NCBI GenBank assembly: GCA_033782935.1
Contig: JAWQEG010000369.1
Coordinates: 1,183,501 to 1,247,500, forward strand
Reading direction: 5' to 3'
Source: Petrolisthes cinctipes
Lineage: Eukaryota > Arthropoda > Malacostraca > Decapoda > Porcellanidae
DNA length: 64,000 bases
Shown: in pieces, positions 31,540 to 46,400 of the stretch
Layout of the letters: each line of letters begins with the position of its first letter
How positions within the stretch are numbered: the stretch's first letter is position 1
Position numbers and translations under genes: made by a program
The notes under the pieces: generated by a model
Seen by the model: only the letters and a program-made list of their open reading frames with translations
What the model was told of the DNA's origin: nothing
The model's database searches: none

Positions 31540-34500
31540 TTCAGCATGTTTTTAGCCTATATTTTGAAAATATTCTAGCACTGTACAGATTGCATCTGGG
31601 ACACCAAAATATTGAATTTTCGGGTGTTTTGAGCCTGAATTTGAGATATAAACGGGTACAGAAGATACATGCACATATTGACTTTGGGCACCAAAAATAT
31701 CGATTTTCAGCATGTTTTGGGCCTGAATTTTGAAAATACTCTAACACGGAGTAGGCATGTACAGATCGCTTCTGGGACCCCAAAATATCGAATTTTCGGG
31801 TGTTTAGGGCCAGAATTTGAGATTTAAACGGGTACTGAAGATGCATGCACATATCGACTTTTGGGCACCTAAAAGATCGATTTTCAGTATGTTTTTGGCC
31901 TGTATTTTGAAAATACTCTAACACGGAGTAAGCATGTACAGATACCTTCTGGGACCTCTAAATATCGAATTTTCGGGTGTTTTGGGACTGAATTTGAGAT
32001 ATCGATTTTTTGGCACCTAAAATATCGATTTTCAGCATGTTTTTAGCCTATATTTTGAAAATATTCTAGCACTGTGTAGGCATGTACAGATTGCTTATGG
32101 CACCCCAAAATATTGAATTTTCGGGTGTTTTGAGCCTCAATTTGAGATATAAACGGGTACAGAAGATACATGCACATATTGACTTTGGGCATCTAAAATA
32201 TCGATTTTCAATATGTTTTGGGCCTGTATTTTGAAAATACTCTAACACTGAGTAGGCATGTACAGATTGCTTCTGGGACCCCAAAATATTGAATTTTCGG
32301 GTGTTTTGAGCCTGAATTTGAGATATAAACGGGTACTGAAGATGCATGCACATATCGACTTTTGTGCACCTAAAAGATCGATTTTCAGTATGTTTTGAGC
32401 ATGTATTTTGAAAATACTCTAACACGGAGTAGGCATGTACAGATCGCTTCTGGGACCCCTAAATATCGAATTTTCGGGTGTTTTGGGACTGAATTTGAGA
32501 TATCGACTTTTTGGCACCTAAAAGATCGATTTTTAGCATGTTTTTAGCATATATTTTGAAAATATTCTAGCACTGTACAGATTGCTTCTGGGACCCCAAA
32601 ATATTGAATTTTCGGGTGTTTTGAGCCTGAATTTGAGATATAAACGGGTACAGAAGATACATGCACATATTGACTTTGGGCATCTAAAATATCGATTTTC
32701 AGCATGTTTTGGGCCTGTATTTTGAAAATACTCTAACACTGAGTAGGCATGTACAGATTGCTTCTGGGACCCCACAATATTGAATTTTCGGGTGTTTTGA
32801 GCCTGAATTTGAGATATAAACGGGTACTGAAGATGCATGCACATATCGACTTTTGTGCACCTAAAAGATCGATTTTCAGTATGTTTTGAGCATGTATTTT
32901 GAAAATACTCTAACACGGAGTAGGCATGTACAGATCGCTTCTGGGACCCCTAAATATCGAATTTTCGGGTGTTTTGGGACTGAATTTGAGATATCGACTT
33001 TTTGGCACCTAAAAGATCGATTTTTAGCATGTTTTTAGCCTATATTTTGAAAATATTCTAGCACTGAGTAGGCATGTACAGATTGCTTCTGGGACCCCAA
33101 AATATTGAATTTTCGGGTGTTTTGAGCCTGAATTTGAGATATAAACGGGTACAGAAGATACATGCACATATTGACTTTGGGCACCAAAAATATCGATTTT
33201 CAGCATGTTTTGGACCTGAATTTTGAAAATACTCTAACACGGAGTAGGCATGTACAGATCGCTTCTGGGACCCCAAAATATCGAATTTTCGGGTGTTTAG
33301 GGCCAGAATTTGAGATATAAACGGGTACAGAAGATGCATGCACATATCGTCTTTTGGGAACCTAAAAGATCGATTTTCAGTATGTTTTTGGCCTGTATTT
33401 TGAAAATACTCTAACACGGAGTAGGCATGTACAGATACCTTCTGGGACCTCTAAATATCGAATTTTCGGGTGTTTTGGGACTGAATTTGAGATATCGATT
33501 TTTTGGCACCTAAAATATCGATTTTCAGCATGTTTTTAGCCTATATTTTGAAAATATTCTAGCACTGTGTAGGCATGTACAGATTGCTTCTGGGACCCCA
33601 AAATATTGAATTTTCGGGTGTTTTGAGCCTGAATTTGAGATATAAACGGGTACAGAAGATACATGAACATATTGACTTTGGGCATCTAAAATATCGATTT
33701 TCAGCATGTTTTGGGCCTGTATTTTAAAAATACTCTAACACTGAGTAGGCATGTACAGATTGCTTCTGGGACCCCAAAATATTGAATTTTCGGGTGTTTT
33801 GAGCCTGAATTTGAGATATAAACGGGTACTGAAGATGCATGCACATATCGACTTTTGTGCACCTAAAAGATCGATTTTCAGTATGTTTTGAGCATGTATT
33901 TTGAAAATACTCTAACACGGAGTAGGCATGTACAGATCGCTTCTCGGACCCCTAAATATCAAATTTTCGGGTGTTTTGGGACTGAATTTGAGATATCGAC
34001 TTTTTGGCACCTAGAAGATCGATTTTTAGCATGTTTTTAGCCTATATTTTGAAAATATTCTAGCACTGTACAGATTGCTTCTGGGACCCCAAAATATTGA
34101 ATTTTCGGGTGTTTTGAGCCTGAATTTGAGATATAAACGGGTACAGAAGATACATGCACATATTGACTTTGGGCACCAAAAATATCGATTTTCAGCATGT
34201 TTTGGGCCTGAATTTTGAAAATACTCTAACACGGAGTAGGCATGTACAGATCGCTTCTGGGACCCCAAAATATCGAATTTTCGGGTGTTTAGGGCCAGAA
34301 TTTGAGATATAAACGGGTACAGAAGATGCATGCACATATCGACTTTTGGGCACCTAAAAGATCGATTTTCAGTATGTTTTTGGCCTGTATTTTGAAAATA
34401 CTCTAACACGGAGTAGGCATGTACAGATCGCTTCTGGGACCCCTAAATATCGAATTTTCGGGTGTTTTGGGACTGAATTTGAGATATCGATTTTTTGGCA

Positions 34501-37500
34501 CCTAAAATGTCGATTTTCAGCATGTTTTTAGCCTATATTTTGAAAATATTCTAGCACTGTGTAGGCATGCACAGATTGCTTCTGGGACCCCAAAATATTG
34601 AATTTTCGGGGGTTTTGAGCCTGAATTTGAGATATAAACGGGTACTGAAGATGCATGCACATATCGACTTTTGGGCACCTAAAATATCGATTTTCAGTAT
34701 GTTTTGAGCATGTATTTTGAAAATACTCTAACACAGTAGGCATGTACAGATCGCTTCTGGGACCCCTAAATATCAAATTTTCGGGTGTTTTGGGACTGAA
34801 TTTGAGATATCGACTTTTTGGCACCTAAAAGATCGATTTTCAGCATGTTTTTAGCCTATATTTTGAAAATATTCTAGCACTGTACAGATTGCATCTGGGA
34901 CACCAAAATATTGAATTTTCGGGTGTTTTGAGCCTGAATTTGAGATATAAACGGGTACAGAAGATACATGCACATATTGACTTTGGGCACCAAAAATATC
35001 GATTTTCAGCATGTTTTGGGCCTGAATTTTGAAAATACTCTAACACGGAGTAGGCATGTACAGATCGCTTCTGGGACCCCAAAATATCGAATTTTCGGGT
35101 GTTTAGGGCCAGAATTTGAGATATAAACGGGTACAGAAGATGCATGCACATATCGACTTTTGGGCACCTAAAAGATCGATTTTCAGTATGTTTTTGGCCT
35201 GTATTTTGAAAATACTCTAACACGGAGTAGGCATGTACAGATCGCTTCTCGGACCCCTAAATATCAAATTTTCGGGTGTTTTGGGACTGAATTTGAGATA
35301 TCGACTTTTTGGCACCTAGAAGATCGATTTTTAGCATGTTTTTAGCCTATATTTTGAAAATATTCTAGCACTGTACAGATTGCTTCTGGGACCCCAAAAT
35401 ATTGAATTTTCGGGTGTTTTGAGCCTGAATTTGAGATATAAACGGGTACAGAAGATACATGCACATATTGACTTTGGGCACCAAAAATATCGATTTTCAG
35501 CATGTTTTGGGCCTGAATTTTGAAAATACTCTAACACGGAGTAGGCATGTACAGATCGCTTCTGGGACCCCAAAATATCGAATTTTCGGGTGTTTAGGGC
35601 CAGAATTTGAGATATAAACGGGTACAGAAGATGCATGCACATATCGACTTTTGGGCACCTAAAAGATCGATTTTCAGTATGTTTTTGGCCTGTATTTTGA
35701 AAATACTCTAACACGGAGTAGGCATGTACAGATCGCTTCTGGGACCCCTAAATATCGAATTTTCGGGTGTTTTGGGACTGAATTTGAGATATCGATTTTT
35801 TGGCACCTAAAATATCGATTTTCAGCATGTTTTTAGCCTATATTTTGAAAATATTCTAGCACTGTGTAGGCATGCACAGATTGCTTCTGGGACCCCAAAA
35901 TATTGAATTTTCGGGGGTTTTGAGCCTGAATTTGAGATATAAACGGGTACTGAAGATGCATGCACATATCGACTTTTGTGCACCTAAAAGATCGATTTTC
36001 AGTATGTTTTGAGCATGTATTTTGAAAATACTCTAACACAGTAGGCATGTACAGATCGCTTCTGGGACCCCTAAATATCGAATTTTCGGGTGTTTTGGGA
36101 CTGAATTTGAGATATCGACTTTTTGGCACCTAAAAGATCGATTTTCAGCATGTTTTTAGCCTATATTTTGAAAATATTCTAGCACTGTACAGATTGCATC
36201 TGGGACACCAAAATATTGAATTTTCGGGTGTTTTGAGCCTGAATTTGAGATATAAACGGGTACAGAAGATACATGCACATATTGACTTTGGGCACCAAAA
36301 ATATCGATTTTCAGCATGTTTTGGGCCTGAATTTTGAAAATACTCTAACACGGAGTAGGCATGTACAGATCGCTTCTGGGACCCCAAAATATCGAATTTT
36401 CGGGTGTTTAGGGCCAGAATTTGAGATATAAACGGGTACAGAAGATGCATGCACATATCGACTTTTGGGCACCTAAAAGATCGATTTTCAGTATGTTTTT
36501 GGCCTGTATTTTGAAAATACTCTAACACGGAGTAAGCATGTACAGATACCTTCTGGGACCTCTAAATATCGAATTTTCGGGTGTTTTGGGACTGAATTTG
36601 AGATATCGATTTTTTGGCACCTAAAATATCGATTTTCAGCATGTTTTTAGCCTATATTTTGAAAATATTCTAGCACTGTGTAGGCATGTACAGATTGCTT
36701 ATGGGACCCCAAAATATTGAATTTTCGGGTGTTTTGAGCCTGAATTTGAGATATAAACGGGTACAGAAGATACATGCACATATTGACTTTGGGCATCTAA
36801 AATATCGATTTTCAATATGTTTTGGGCCTGTATTTTGAAAATACTCTAACACTGAGTAGGCATGTACAGATTGCTTCTGGGACCCCAAAATATTGAATTT
36901 TCGGGTGTTTTGAGCCTGAATTTGAGATATAAACGGGTACTGAAGATGCATGCACATATCGACTTTTGTGCACCTAAAAGATCGATTTTCAGTATGTTTT
37001 GAGCATGTATTTTGAAAATACTCTAACACGGAGTAGGCATGTACAGATCGCTTCTGGGACCCCTAAATATCGAATTTTCGGGTGTTTTGGGACTGAATTT
37101 GAGATATCGACTTTTTGGCACCTAAAAGATCGATTTTTAGCATGTTTTTAGCATATATTTTGAAAATATTCTAGCACTGTACAGATTGCTTCTGGGACCC
37201 CAAAATATTGAATTTTCGGGTGTTTTGAGCCTGAATTTGAGATATAAACGGGTACAGAAGATACATGCACATATTGACTTTGGGCATCTAAAATATCGAT
37301 TTTCAGCATGTTTTGGGCCTGTATTTTGAAAATACTCTAACACTGAGTAGGCATGTACAGATTGCTTCTGGGACCCCACAATATTGAATTTTCGGGTGTT
37401 TTGAGCCTGAATTTGAGATATAAACGGGTACTGAAGATGCATGCACATATCGACTTTTGGGCACCTAAAAGATCGATTTTCAGTATGTTTTTGGCCTGTA

Positions 37501-38780
37501 TTTTGAAAATACTCTAACACGGAGTAGGCATGTACAGATACCTTCTGGGACCTCTAAATATCGAATTTTCGGGTGTTTTGGGACTGAATTTGAGATATCG
37601 ATTTTTTGGCACCTAAAATATCGATTTTCAGCATGTTTTTAGCCTATATTTTGAAAATATTCTAGCACTGTGTAGGCATGTACAGATTGCTTCTGGGACC
37701 CCAAAATATTGAATTTTCGGCTGTTTTGAGCCTGAATTTGAGATATAAACGGGTACAGAAGATACATGAACATATTGACTTTGGGCATCTAAAATATCGA
37801 TTTTCAGCATGTTTTGGGCCTGTATTTTAAAAATACTCTAACACTGAGTAGGCATGTACAGATTGCTTCTGGGACCCCAAAATATTGAATTTTCGGGTGT
37901 TTTGAGCCTGAATTTGAGATATAAACGGGTACTGAAGATGCATGCACATATCGACTTTTGTGCACCTAAAAGATCGATTTTCAGTATGTTTTGAGCATGT
38001 ATTTTGAAAATACTCTAACACGGAGTAGGCATGTACAGATCGCTTCTCGGACCCCTAAATATCAAATTTTCGGGTGTTTTGGGACTGAATTTGAGATATC
38101 GACTTTTTGGCACCTAGAAGATCGATTTTTAGCATGTTTTTAGCCTATATTTTGAAAATATTCTAGCACTGTACAGATTGCTTCTGGGACCCCAAAATAT
38201 CGAATTTTCGGGTGTTTAAGGCCAGAATTTGAGATATAAACGGGTACAGAAGATGCATGCACATATCGACTTTTGGGCACCTAAAAGATCGATTTTCAGT
38301 ATGTTTTTGGCCTGTATTTTGAAAATACTCTAACACGGAGTAGGCATGTACAGATCGCTTCTTGGACCCCTAAATATCGAATTTTCGGGTGTTTTGGGAC
38401 TGAATTTGAGATATCGATTTTTTGGCACCTAAAATGTTGATTTTCAGCATGTTTTTAGCCTATATTTTGAAAATATTCTAGCACTGTGTAGGCATGCACA
38501 GATTGCTTCTGGGACCCCAAAATATTGAATTTTCGGGGGTTTTGAGCCTGAATTTGAGATATAAACGGGTACTGAAGATGCATGCACATATCGACTTTTG
38601 TGCACCTAAAAGATCGATTTTCAGTATGTTTTGAGCATGTATTTTGAAAATACTCTAACACAGTAGGCATGTACAGATCGCTTCTGGGACCCCTAAATAT
38701 CGAATTTTCGGGTGTTTTGGGACTGAATTTGAGATATCGACTTTTTGGCACCTAAAAGATCGATTTTTAGCATGTTTTTA
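31540..38780. repeat. Interleaved super-repeat block with a 1,305-bp tandem unit
   Basis: A 1,305-bp segment at about 34,026-35,330 repeats at 35,331-36,635. Shared markers are a 4-bp shortening (TAACACAGTAGGC), GGCATGCACAG and CGGGGGTTTTGAG. Regions 32,066-33,000 and 36,670-37,600 match at offset 4,604 (both have TTTTCAATATGTTTTGGG and CCCCACAATATTG). Regions 33,525-34,050 and 37,628-38,150 match at offset 4,103 (both have TATTTTAAAAATACTC and CTTCTCGGACCC). The 35,760-36,130 block recurs at offset 2,622. The mosaic of offsets implies several overlapping exchange events. Confidence 0.75.
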
Positions 38781-41700
38781 GCCTATATTTTGAAAATATT
38801 CTAGCACTGAGTAGGCAAGTACAGATTGCTTCTGGGACCCCAAAATATTGAATTTTCGGTTGTTTTGAGCCTGAATTTGAGATATAAACGGGTACAGAAG
38901 ATACATGCACATATTGACTTTGGGCACCAAAAATATCGATTTTCAGCATGTTTTGGGCCTGAATTTTGAAAATACTCTAACACGGAGTAGGCATGTACAG
39001 ATCGCTTCTGGGACCCCAAAATATCGAATTTTCGGGTGTTTTGAGCCTGAATTTGAGATATAAACGGGTATTGAAGATGCATGCACATATCGACTTTTGT
39101 GCACCTAAAAGATCGATTTTCAGCATGTTTTGGGCCTGAATTTTGAAAATACTCTAACACGGAGTAGGCATGTACAGATCGCTTTTGGGACCCCAAAATA
39201 TTGAATTTTCGGGTGTTTAGGGCCAGAATTTGAGATATAAACGGGTACAGAAGATGCATGCACATATCGACTTTTGGGCACCTAAAAGATCGATTTTCAG
39301 TATGTTTTTGGAATGTATTTTGAAAATACTCTAACACGGAGTAGACATGTATAGATACCTTCTGGGACCTCTAAATATCGAATTTTCGGGTGTTTTGGGA
39401 CTGAATTTGATATATCGATTTTTTGGCACCTACAATGTCGATTTTTAGCATGTTTTTAGCCTATATTTTGAAAATATTCTAGCACTGTGTAGGCATGTAC
39501 AGATTGCTTCTGGGACCCCAAAATATTGAATTTTCGGTTGTTTTGAGCCTGAATTTGAGATATAAACGGGTACAGAAGATACATGCACATATTGACTTTG
39601 GGCATCTAAAATATCGATTTTCAGCATGTTTTTGGCCTGTATTTTGAAAATACTCTAACACTGAGTAGGCATGTACAGATTGCTTCTGGGACCCCAAAAT
39701 ATTGAATTTTCGGGTGTTTTGAGCCTGAATTTGAGATATAAACGGGTACTGAAGATGCATGCACATATCGACTTTTGTGCACCTAAAAGATCGATTTTCA
39801 GTATGTTTTGAGCATGTATTTTGAAAATACTCTAACACGGAGTAGGCATGTACAGATCGCTTCTGGGACCCCTAAATATCGAATTTTCGGGTGTTTTGGG
39901 ACTGAATTTGAGATATCGACTTTTTGGCACCTAAAAGATCGATTTTTTGCATGTTTTTAGCCTATATTTTGAAAATATTCTAGCACTGAGTAGGCATGTA
40001 CAGATTGCTTCTGGGACCCCAAAATATTGAATTTTCGGGTGTTTTGAGCCTGAATTTGAGATATAAACGGGTACAGAAGATACATGCACATATTGACTTT
40101 GGGCACCAATAATATCGATTTTCAGCATGTTTTGGGCCTGAATTTTGAAAATACTCTAACACGGAGTAGGCATGTACAGATCGCTTCTGGGACCCCAAAA
40201 TATCGAATTTTCGGGTTTTTAGGACCAGAATTTGAGATATAAACGGGTACAGAAGATGCATGCACATATCGACTTTTGGGCACCTAAAAGATCGATTTTC
40301 AGTATGTTTTTGGCCTGTATTTTGAAAATACTCTAACACGGAGTAAGCATGTACAGATACCTTCTGGGACCTCTAAATATCGAATTTTCTGGTGTTTTGG
40401 GACTGAATTTGAGATATCGATTTTTTGGCACCTAAAATGTCGATTTTTAGCATGTTTTTAGCCTATATTTTGAAAATATTCTAGCACTGTGTAGGCATGT
40501 ACATATTGCTTCTGGGACCCCAAAATATTGAATTTTCGGGTGTTTTCAGCCTGAATTTGAGATATAAACGGGTACAGAAGATACATGCACATATTGACTT
40601 TGGGCATCTAAAATATCGATTTTCAGCATGTTTTGGGCCTGTATTTTGAAAATACTCTAACACTGAGTAGGCATGTACAGATTGCTTCTGGGATCCCAAA
40701 ATATTGAATTTTCGGGTGTTTTGAGCCTGAATTTGAGATATAAACGGGTACTGAAGATGCATGCACATATCGACTTTTGTGCACCTAAAAGATCGATTTT
40801 CAGTATGTTTTGAGCATGTATTTTGAAACTACTCTAACACGGAGTAGGCATGTACAGATCGCTTCTGGGACCCCTAAATATCGAATTTTCGGGTGTTTTG
40901 GGACTGAATTTGAGATATCGACTTTTTGGCACCTAAAAGATCGATTTTTAGCATGTTTTTAGCCTATATTTTGAAAATATTCTAGCACTGAGTAGGCATG
41001 TACAGATTGCTTCTGGGACCCCAAAATATTGAATTTTCGGGTGTTTTGAGCCTGAATTTGAGATATAAACGGGTACAGAAGATACATGCACATATTGACT
41101 TTGGTCACCAAAAATATCGATTTTCAGCATGTTTTGGGCCTGAATTTTGAAAATACTCTAACACGGAGTAGGCATGTACAGATCGCTTCTGGGACCCCAA
41201 AATATCGAATTTTCGGGTGTTTAGGGCCAGAATTTGAGATATAAACGGGTACAGAAGATGCATGCGCATATCGACTTTTGGGCACCTGAAAGATCGATTT
41301 TCAGTATGTTTTTGGCCTCTATTTTGAAAATACTCTAACACGGAGTAGGCATGTACAGATACCTTCTGGGACCTCTAAATATCGAATTTTCGGGTGTTTT
41401 AGGACTGAATTTGAGATATCGATTTTTTGGCACCTAAAATGTCGATTTTTAGCATGTTTTTTGCCTATATTTTGAAAATATTCTAGCACTGTGTAGGCAT
41501 GTACAGATTGCTTCTGGGACCCCAAAATATTGAATTTTCGGGTGTTTTGAGTCTGAATTTGAGATATAAACGGGTACAGAAGATACATGCACATATTGAC
41601 TTTGGGCATCTAAAATATCGATTTTCAGCATGTTTTGGGCCTGTATTTTGAAAATACTCTAACACTGAGTAGGCATGTACAGATTGCTTCTGGGACCCTA

Positions 41701-42339
41701 AAATATTGAATTTTCGGGTGTTTTGAGCCTGAATTTGAGATATAAACGGGTACTGAAGATGCATGCACATATCGACTTTTGTGCACCTAAAAGATCGATT
41801 TTCAGTATGTTTTGAGCATGTATTTTGAAAATACTCTAACACGGAGTAGGCATGTACAGATCGCTTCTGGGACCCCTAAATATCGAATTTTCGGGTGTTT
41901 TGGGACTGAATTTGAGATATCGACTTTTTGGCACCTAAAAGATCGATTTTTAGCATGTTTTTAGCCTATATTTTGAAAATATTCAAGCACTGTACAGATT
42001 GCTTCTTGGACCCCAAAATATTGAATTTTCGGGTGTTTTGAGCCTGAATTTGAGATATAAACGGGTACAGAAGATACATGCACATATTGACTTTGGGCAT
42101 CTAATATATCGATTTTCAGCATGTTTTGGGCCTGTATTTTGAAAATACTCTAACACTGTACAGATTGCTTCTGGGACCCCAAAATATTGAATTTTCAGGT
42201 GTTTTGAGCCTGAATTTGAGATATAAACGGGTACTGAAGATGCATGCACATATCGACTTTTGTGCACCTAAAAGATCGATTTTCAGTATGTTTTGAGCAT
42301 GTATTTTGAAAATACTCTAACACGGAGTAGGCATGTACA

Positions 42340-42480
42340 GATCGCTTCTGGGACCCCAAAATAAAGAATTTTCGGGTGTTTAGGGCCAGAATTTGAGATA
42401 TCGACTTTTTGGCACCTAAAAGATAGATTTTTAGCATGTTTTTAGCCTATATATTGAAAATATTCTAGCACTGGGTAGGC
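42340..42480. repeat. Chimeric satellite monomer
   Basis: This monomer begins as a family 2 B-type (CCCCAAAATAAAGAATTTTCG, TTTAGGGCCAGAATTTG). It changes to C-type at GAGATATCGACTTTTTGG and ends with the rare TATATTGAAAATATT and CACTGGGTAGG. The switch lies at or next to the ATAT that borders the C-type deletion, as expected from exchange between misaligned monomers. Confidence 0.7.
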
Positions 42481-43499
42481 ATGTACAGATTGCTTCTGGG
42501 ACCCCAAAATATTGAATTTTCGGTTGTTTTGAGCCTGAATTTGAGATATAAACGGGTACTGAAGATACATGCACATATTGACTTTGGGCACCAAAAATAT
42601 CAATTTTCAGCATGTTTTGGGCCTGAATTTTGAAAATACTCTAACACGGAGTAGGGATGTACAGATCGCTTCTGGGACCCTAAAATAACGAATTTTCGGG
42701 TGTTTAGGGCCAGAATTTGAGATATAAACGGGTACAGAAGATGCATGCACATATCGACTTTTGGGCACCTAAAATATCGATTTTCAGTATGTTTTTGGCC
42801 TGTATTTTGAAAATACTCTAACACGGAGTAGGCATGTACAGATACCTTCTGGGACCTCTAAATATCGAATTTTCGGGTGTTTTGGGACTGAATTTGAAAT
42901 ATCAATTTTTTGGCACCTAAAATGTCGATTTTTAGCATGTTTTTAACCTATATTTTGAAAATATTCTAGCACTGTGTAGGCATGTACAGATTGCTTCTGG
43001 GACCCCAAAATATTGAATTTTCGGGTGTTTTGAGCCTGAATTTGAGATATAAACGGGTACAGAAGATACATGCACATATTGACTTTTGGCATCTAAAATA
43101 TCGATTTTCAGCATGTTTTGGGCCTGTATTTTGAAAATACTCTAACACTGAGTAGGCATGTACATATTGCTTCTGGGACCCCAAAATATTGAATTTTCGG
43201 GTGTTTTGAGCCTTAATTTGAGATATAAACGGGTACTGAAGATGCTTGCACATATCGACTTTTGTGCACCTAAAAGATCGATTTTCAGTATGTTTTGAGC
43301 ATGTATTTTGAAAATACTCTAACACTGAGTAGGCATGTACAGATTACTTCTGGGACCCCAAAATATTGAATTTTCGGGTGTTTTGAGCCTGAATTTGAGA
43401 TATAAACGGGTACTGAAGATGCATGCACATATCGACTTTTGTGCACCTAAAAGATCGATTTTCAGTATGTTTTGAGCATGTATTTTGAAAATACTCTAA

Positions 43500-46400
43500 C
43501 ACGGAGTAGGCATGTACAGATCGCTTCTGAGGCCCCTAAATATCGAATTTTCGGGTGTTTTGGGACTGAATTTGAGATATCGACTTTTTGGCACCTAAAA
43601 GATCGATTTTTAGCATGTTTTTAGCCTATATTTTGAAAATATTCTAGCACTGAGTAGGCATGTACAGATTGCTTCTGGGACCCCAAAATATTGAATTTTC
43701 GGGTGTTTTGAGCCTGAATTTGAGATATAAACGGGTACAGAAGATACATGCACATATTGACTTTGGGCACCAAAAATATCGATTTTCAACATGTTTTGGG
43801 CCTGAATTTTGAAAATACTCTAACACGGAGTAGGCATGTACAGATCGCTTCTGGGACCCCAAAATATCGAATTTTCGGGTGTTTAGGGCCAGAATTTTAG
43901 ATATAAACGTGTACAGAAGATGAATGCACATATCGACTTTTGGGCCCCTAAAAGATCGATTTTCAGTATGTTTTTGGCCTGTATTTTGAAAATACTCTAA
44001 CACGGAGTAGTCATGTACAGATACCTTCTGGGACCTCTAAATATCGAATTTTCGGGTGTTATGGGACTGAATTTGAGATATCGATTTTTTGGCACCTATA
44101 ATATCGATTTTTAGCATGTTTTTAGCCTATATTTTGAAAATATTCTAGCACTGTGTAGGCATGTACAGATTGCTTCTGGGACCCCAAAATATTGAATTTT
44201 CGGGTGTTTTGAGCCTGAATTTGAGATATAAACGGGTACAAAAGATACATGCACATATTGACTTTGGGCATCTAGAATATCGATTTTCAGCATGTTTTGG
44301 GCCTGTATTTTGAAAATACTCTAACACTGAGTAGGCATGTACAGATTGCTTCTGGGACCCCAAAATATTGAATTTTCGGGTGTTTTGAGCCTGAATTTGT
44401 GATATAAACGGGTACTGAAGATGCATGCACATATCGACTTTTGTGCACCTAAAAGATCGATTTTCAGTATGTTTTGAGCATGTATTTTGAAAATACTCTA
44501 ACACGGAGTAGGCATGTACAGATCGCTTCTGGGACCCCTAAATATCGAATTTTCGGGTGTTTTGGGACTGAATTTGAGATATCGACTTTTTGGCACTTTA
44601 AAGATCGATTTTTAGCATGTTTTTAGCCTATATTTTGAAAATATTCTAGCACTGTACAGATTGCTTCTGGGACCCCAAAATATTGAATTTTCGGGTGTTT
44701 TGAGCCTCAATTTGAGATATAAACGGGTACAGAAGATACATGCACATATTGACTTTGGGCATCTAAAATATCGATTTTCAGCATGTTTTGGGCCTGTATT
44801 TTGAAAATACTCTAACACTGAGTAGGCATGTACAGATTGCTTCTGGGACCCCAAAATATTGAATTTTCGGGTGTTTTGAGCCTGAATTTGAGAAATAAAC
44901 GGGTACTGAAGATGCATGCACATATCGACTTTTGTGCACCTAAAAGATCGATTTTCAGTATGTTTTGAGCATGTATTTTGAAAATACTCTATCACGGAGT
45001 AGGCATGTACAGATCGCTTCTGGGAACCCTAAATATCGAATTTTCGGGTGTTTTGGGACTGAATTTGAGATATCGACTTTTTGGCACCTAAAAGATCGAT
45101 TTTTAGCATGTTTTTAGCCTATATTTTGAAAATATTCTAGCACTGAGTAGGCATGTACAGATTGCTTCTGGGACCCCAAAATATTGAATTTTCGGGTGTT
45201 TTGAGCCTGAATTTGAGATATAAACGGGTACAGAAGATACATGCACATATTGACTTTGGGCATCTAAAATATCGATTTTCAGCATGTTTTGGGCCTGTAT
45301 TTTGAAAATACTCTAACACTGAGTAGGCATGTACAGATTGCTTCTGGGACCCCAAAATATTGAATTTTCGGGTGTTTTGAGCCTGAATTTGAGATATAAA
45401 CGGGTACTGAAGATGCATGCACATATCGACTTTTGTGCACCTAAAAGATCGATTTTCAGTATGTTTTGAGCATGTATTTTGAAAATACTCTAACACGGAG
45501 TAGGCATGTACAGATACCTTCTGGGACCTCTAAATATCGAATTTTCGGGTGTTATGGGACTGAATTTGAGATATCGATTTTTTGGCACCTATAATATCGA
45601 TTTTTAGCATGTTTTTAGCCTATATTTTGAAAATATTCTAGCACTGTGTAGGCATGTACAGATTGCTTCTGGGACCCCAAAATATTGAATTTTCGGGTGT
45701 TTTGAGCCTGAATTTGAGATATAAACGGGTACAGAAGATACATGCACATATTGACTTTGGGCATCTAAAATATCGATTTTCAGCATGTTTTGGGCCTGTA
45801 TTTTGAAAATACTCTAACACTGAGTAGGCATGTACAGATTGCTTCTGGGACCCCAAAATATTGAATTTTCGGGTGTTTTGAGCCTGAATTTGAGATATAA
45901 ACGGGTACTGAAGATGCATGCACATATCGACTTTTGTGCACCTAAAAGATCGATTTTCAGTATGTTTTGAGCATGTATTTTGAAAATACTCTATCACGGA
46001 GTAGGCATGTACAGATCGCTTCTGGGACCCCTAAATATCGAATTTTCGGGTGTTTTGGGAATGAATTTGAGATATCGACTTTTTGGCACTTAAAAGATCG
46101 ATTTTTAGCATGTTTTTAGCCTATATTTTGAAAATATTCTAGCACTGTGTAGGCATGTACAGATTGCTTCTTGGACCCCAAAATATTGAATTTTCGGGTG
46201 TTTTGAGCCTGAATTTGAGATATAAACGGGTTCAGAAGATACATGCACATATTGACTTTGGGCACCAAATATATCGATTTTCTGCATGTTTTGGGCCTGA
46301 ATTTTGAAAATACTCTAACACGGAGTAGGCATGTACAGATCGCTTCTGGGACCCCAAAATATCTAATTTTCGGGAGTTTAGGGCCTGAATTTGAGATGTA

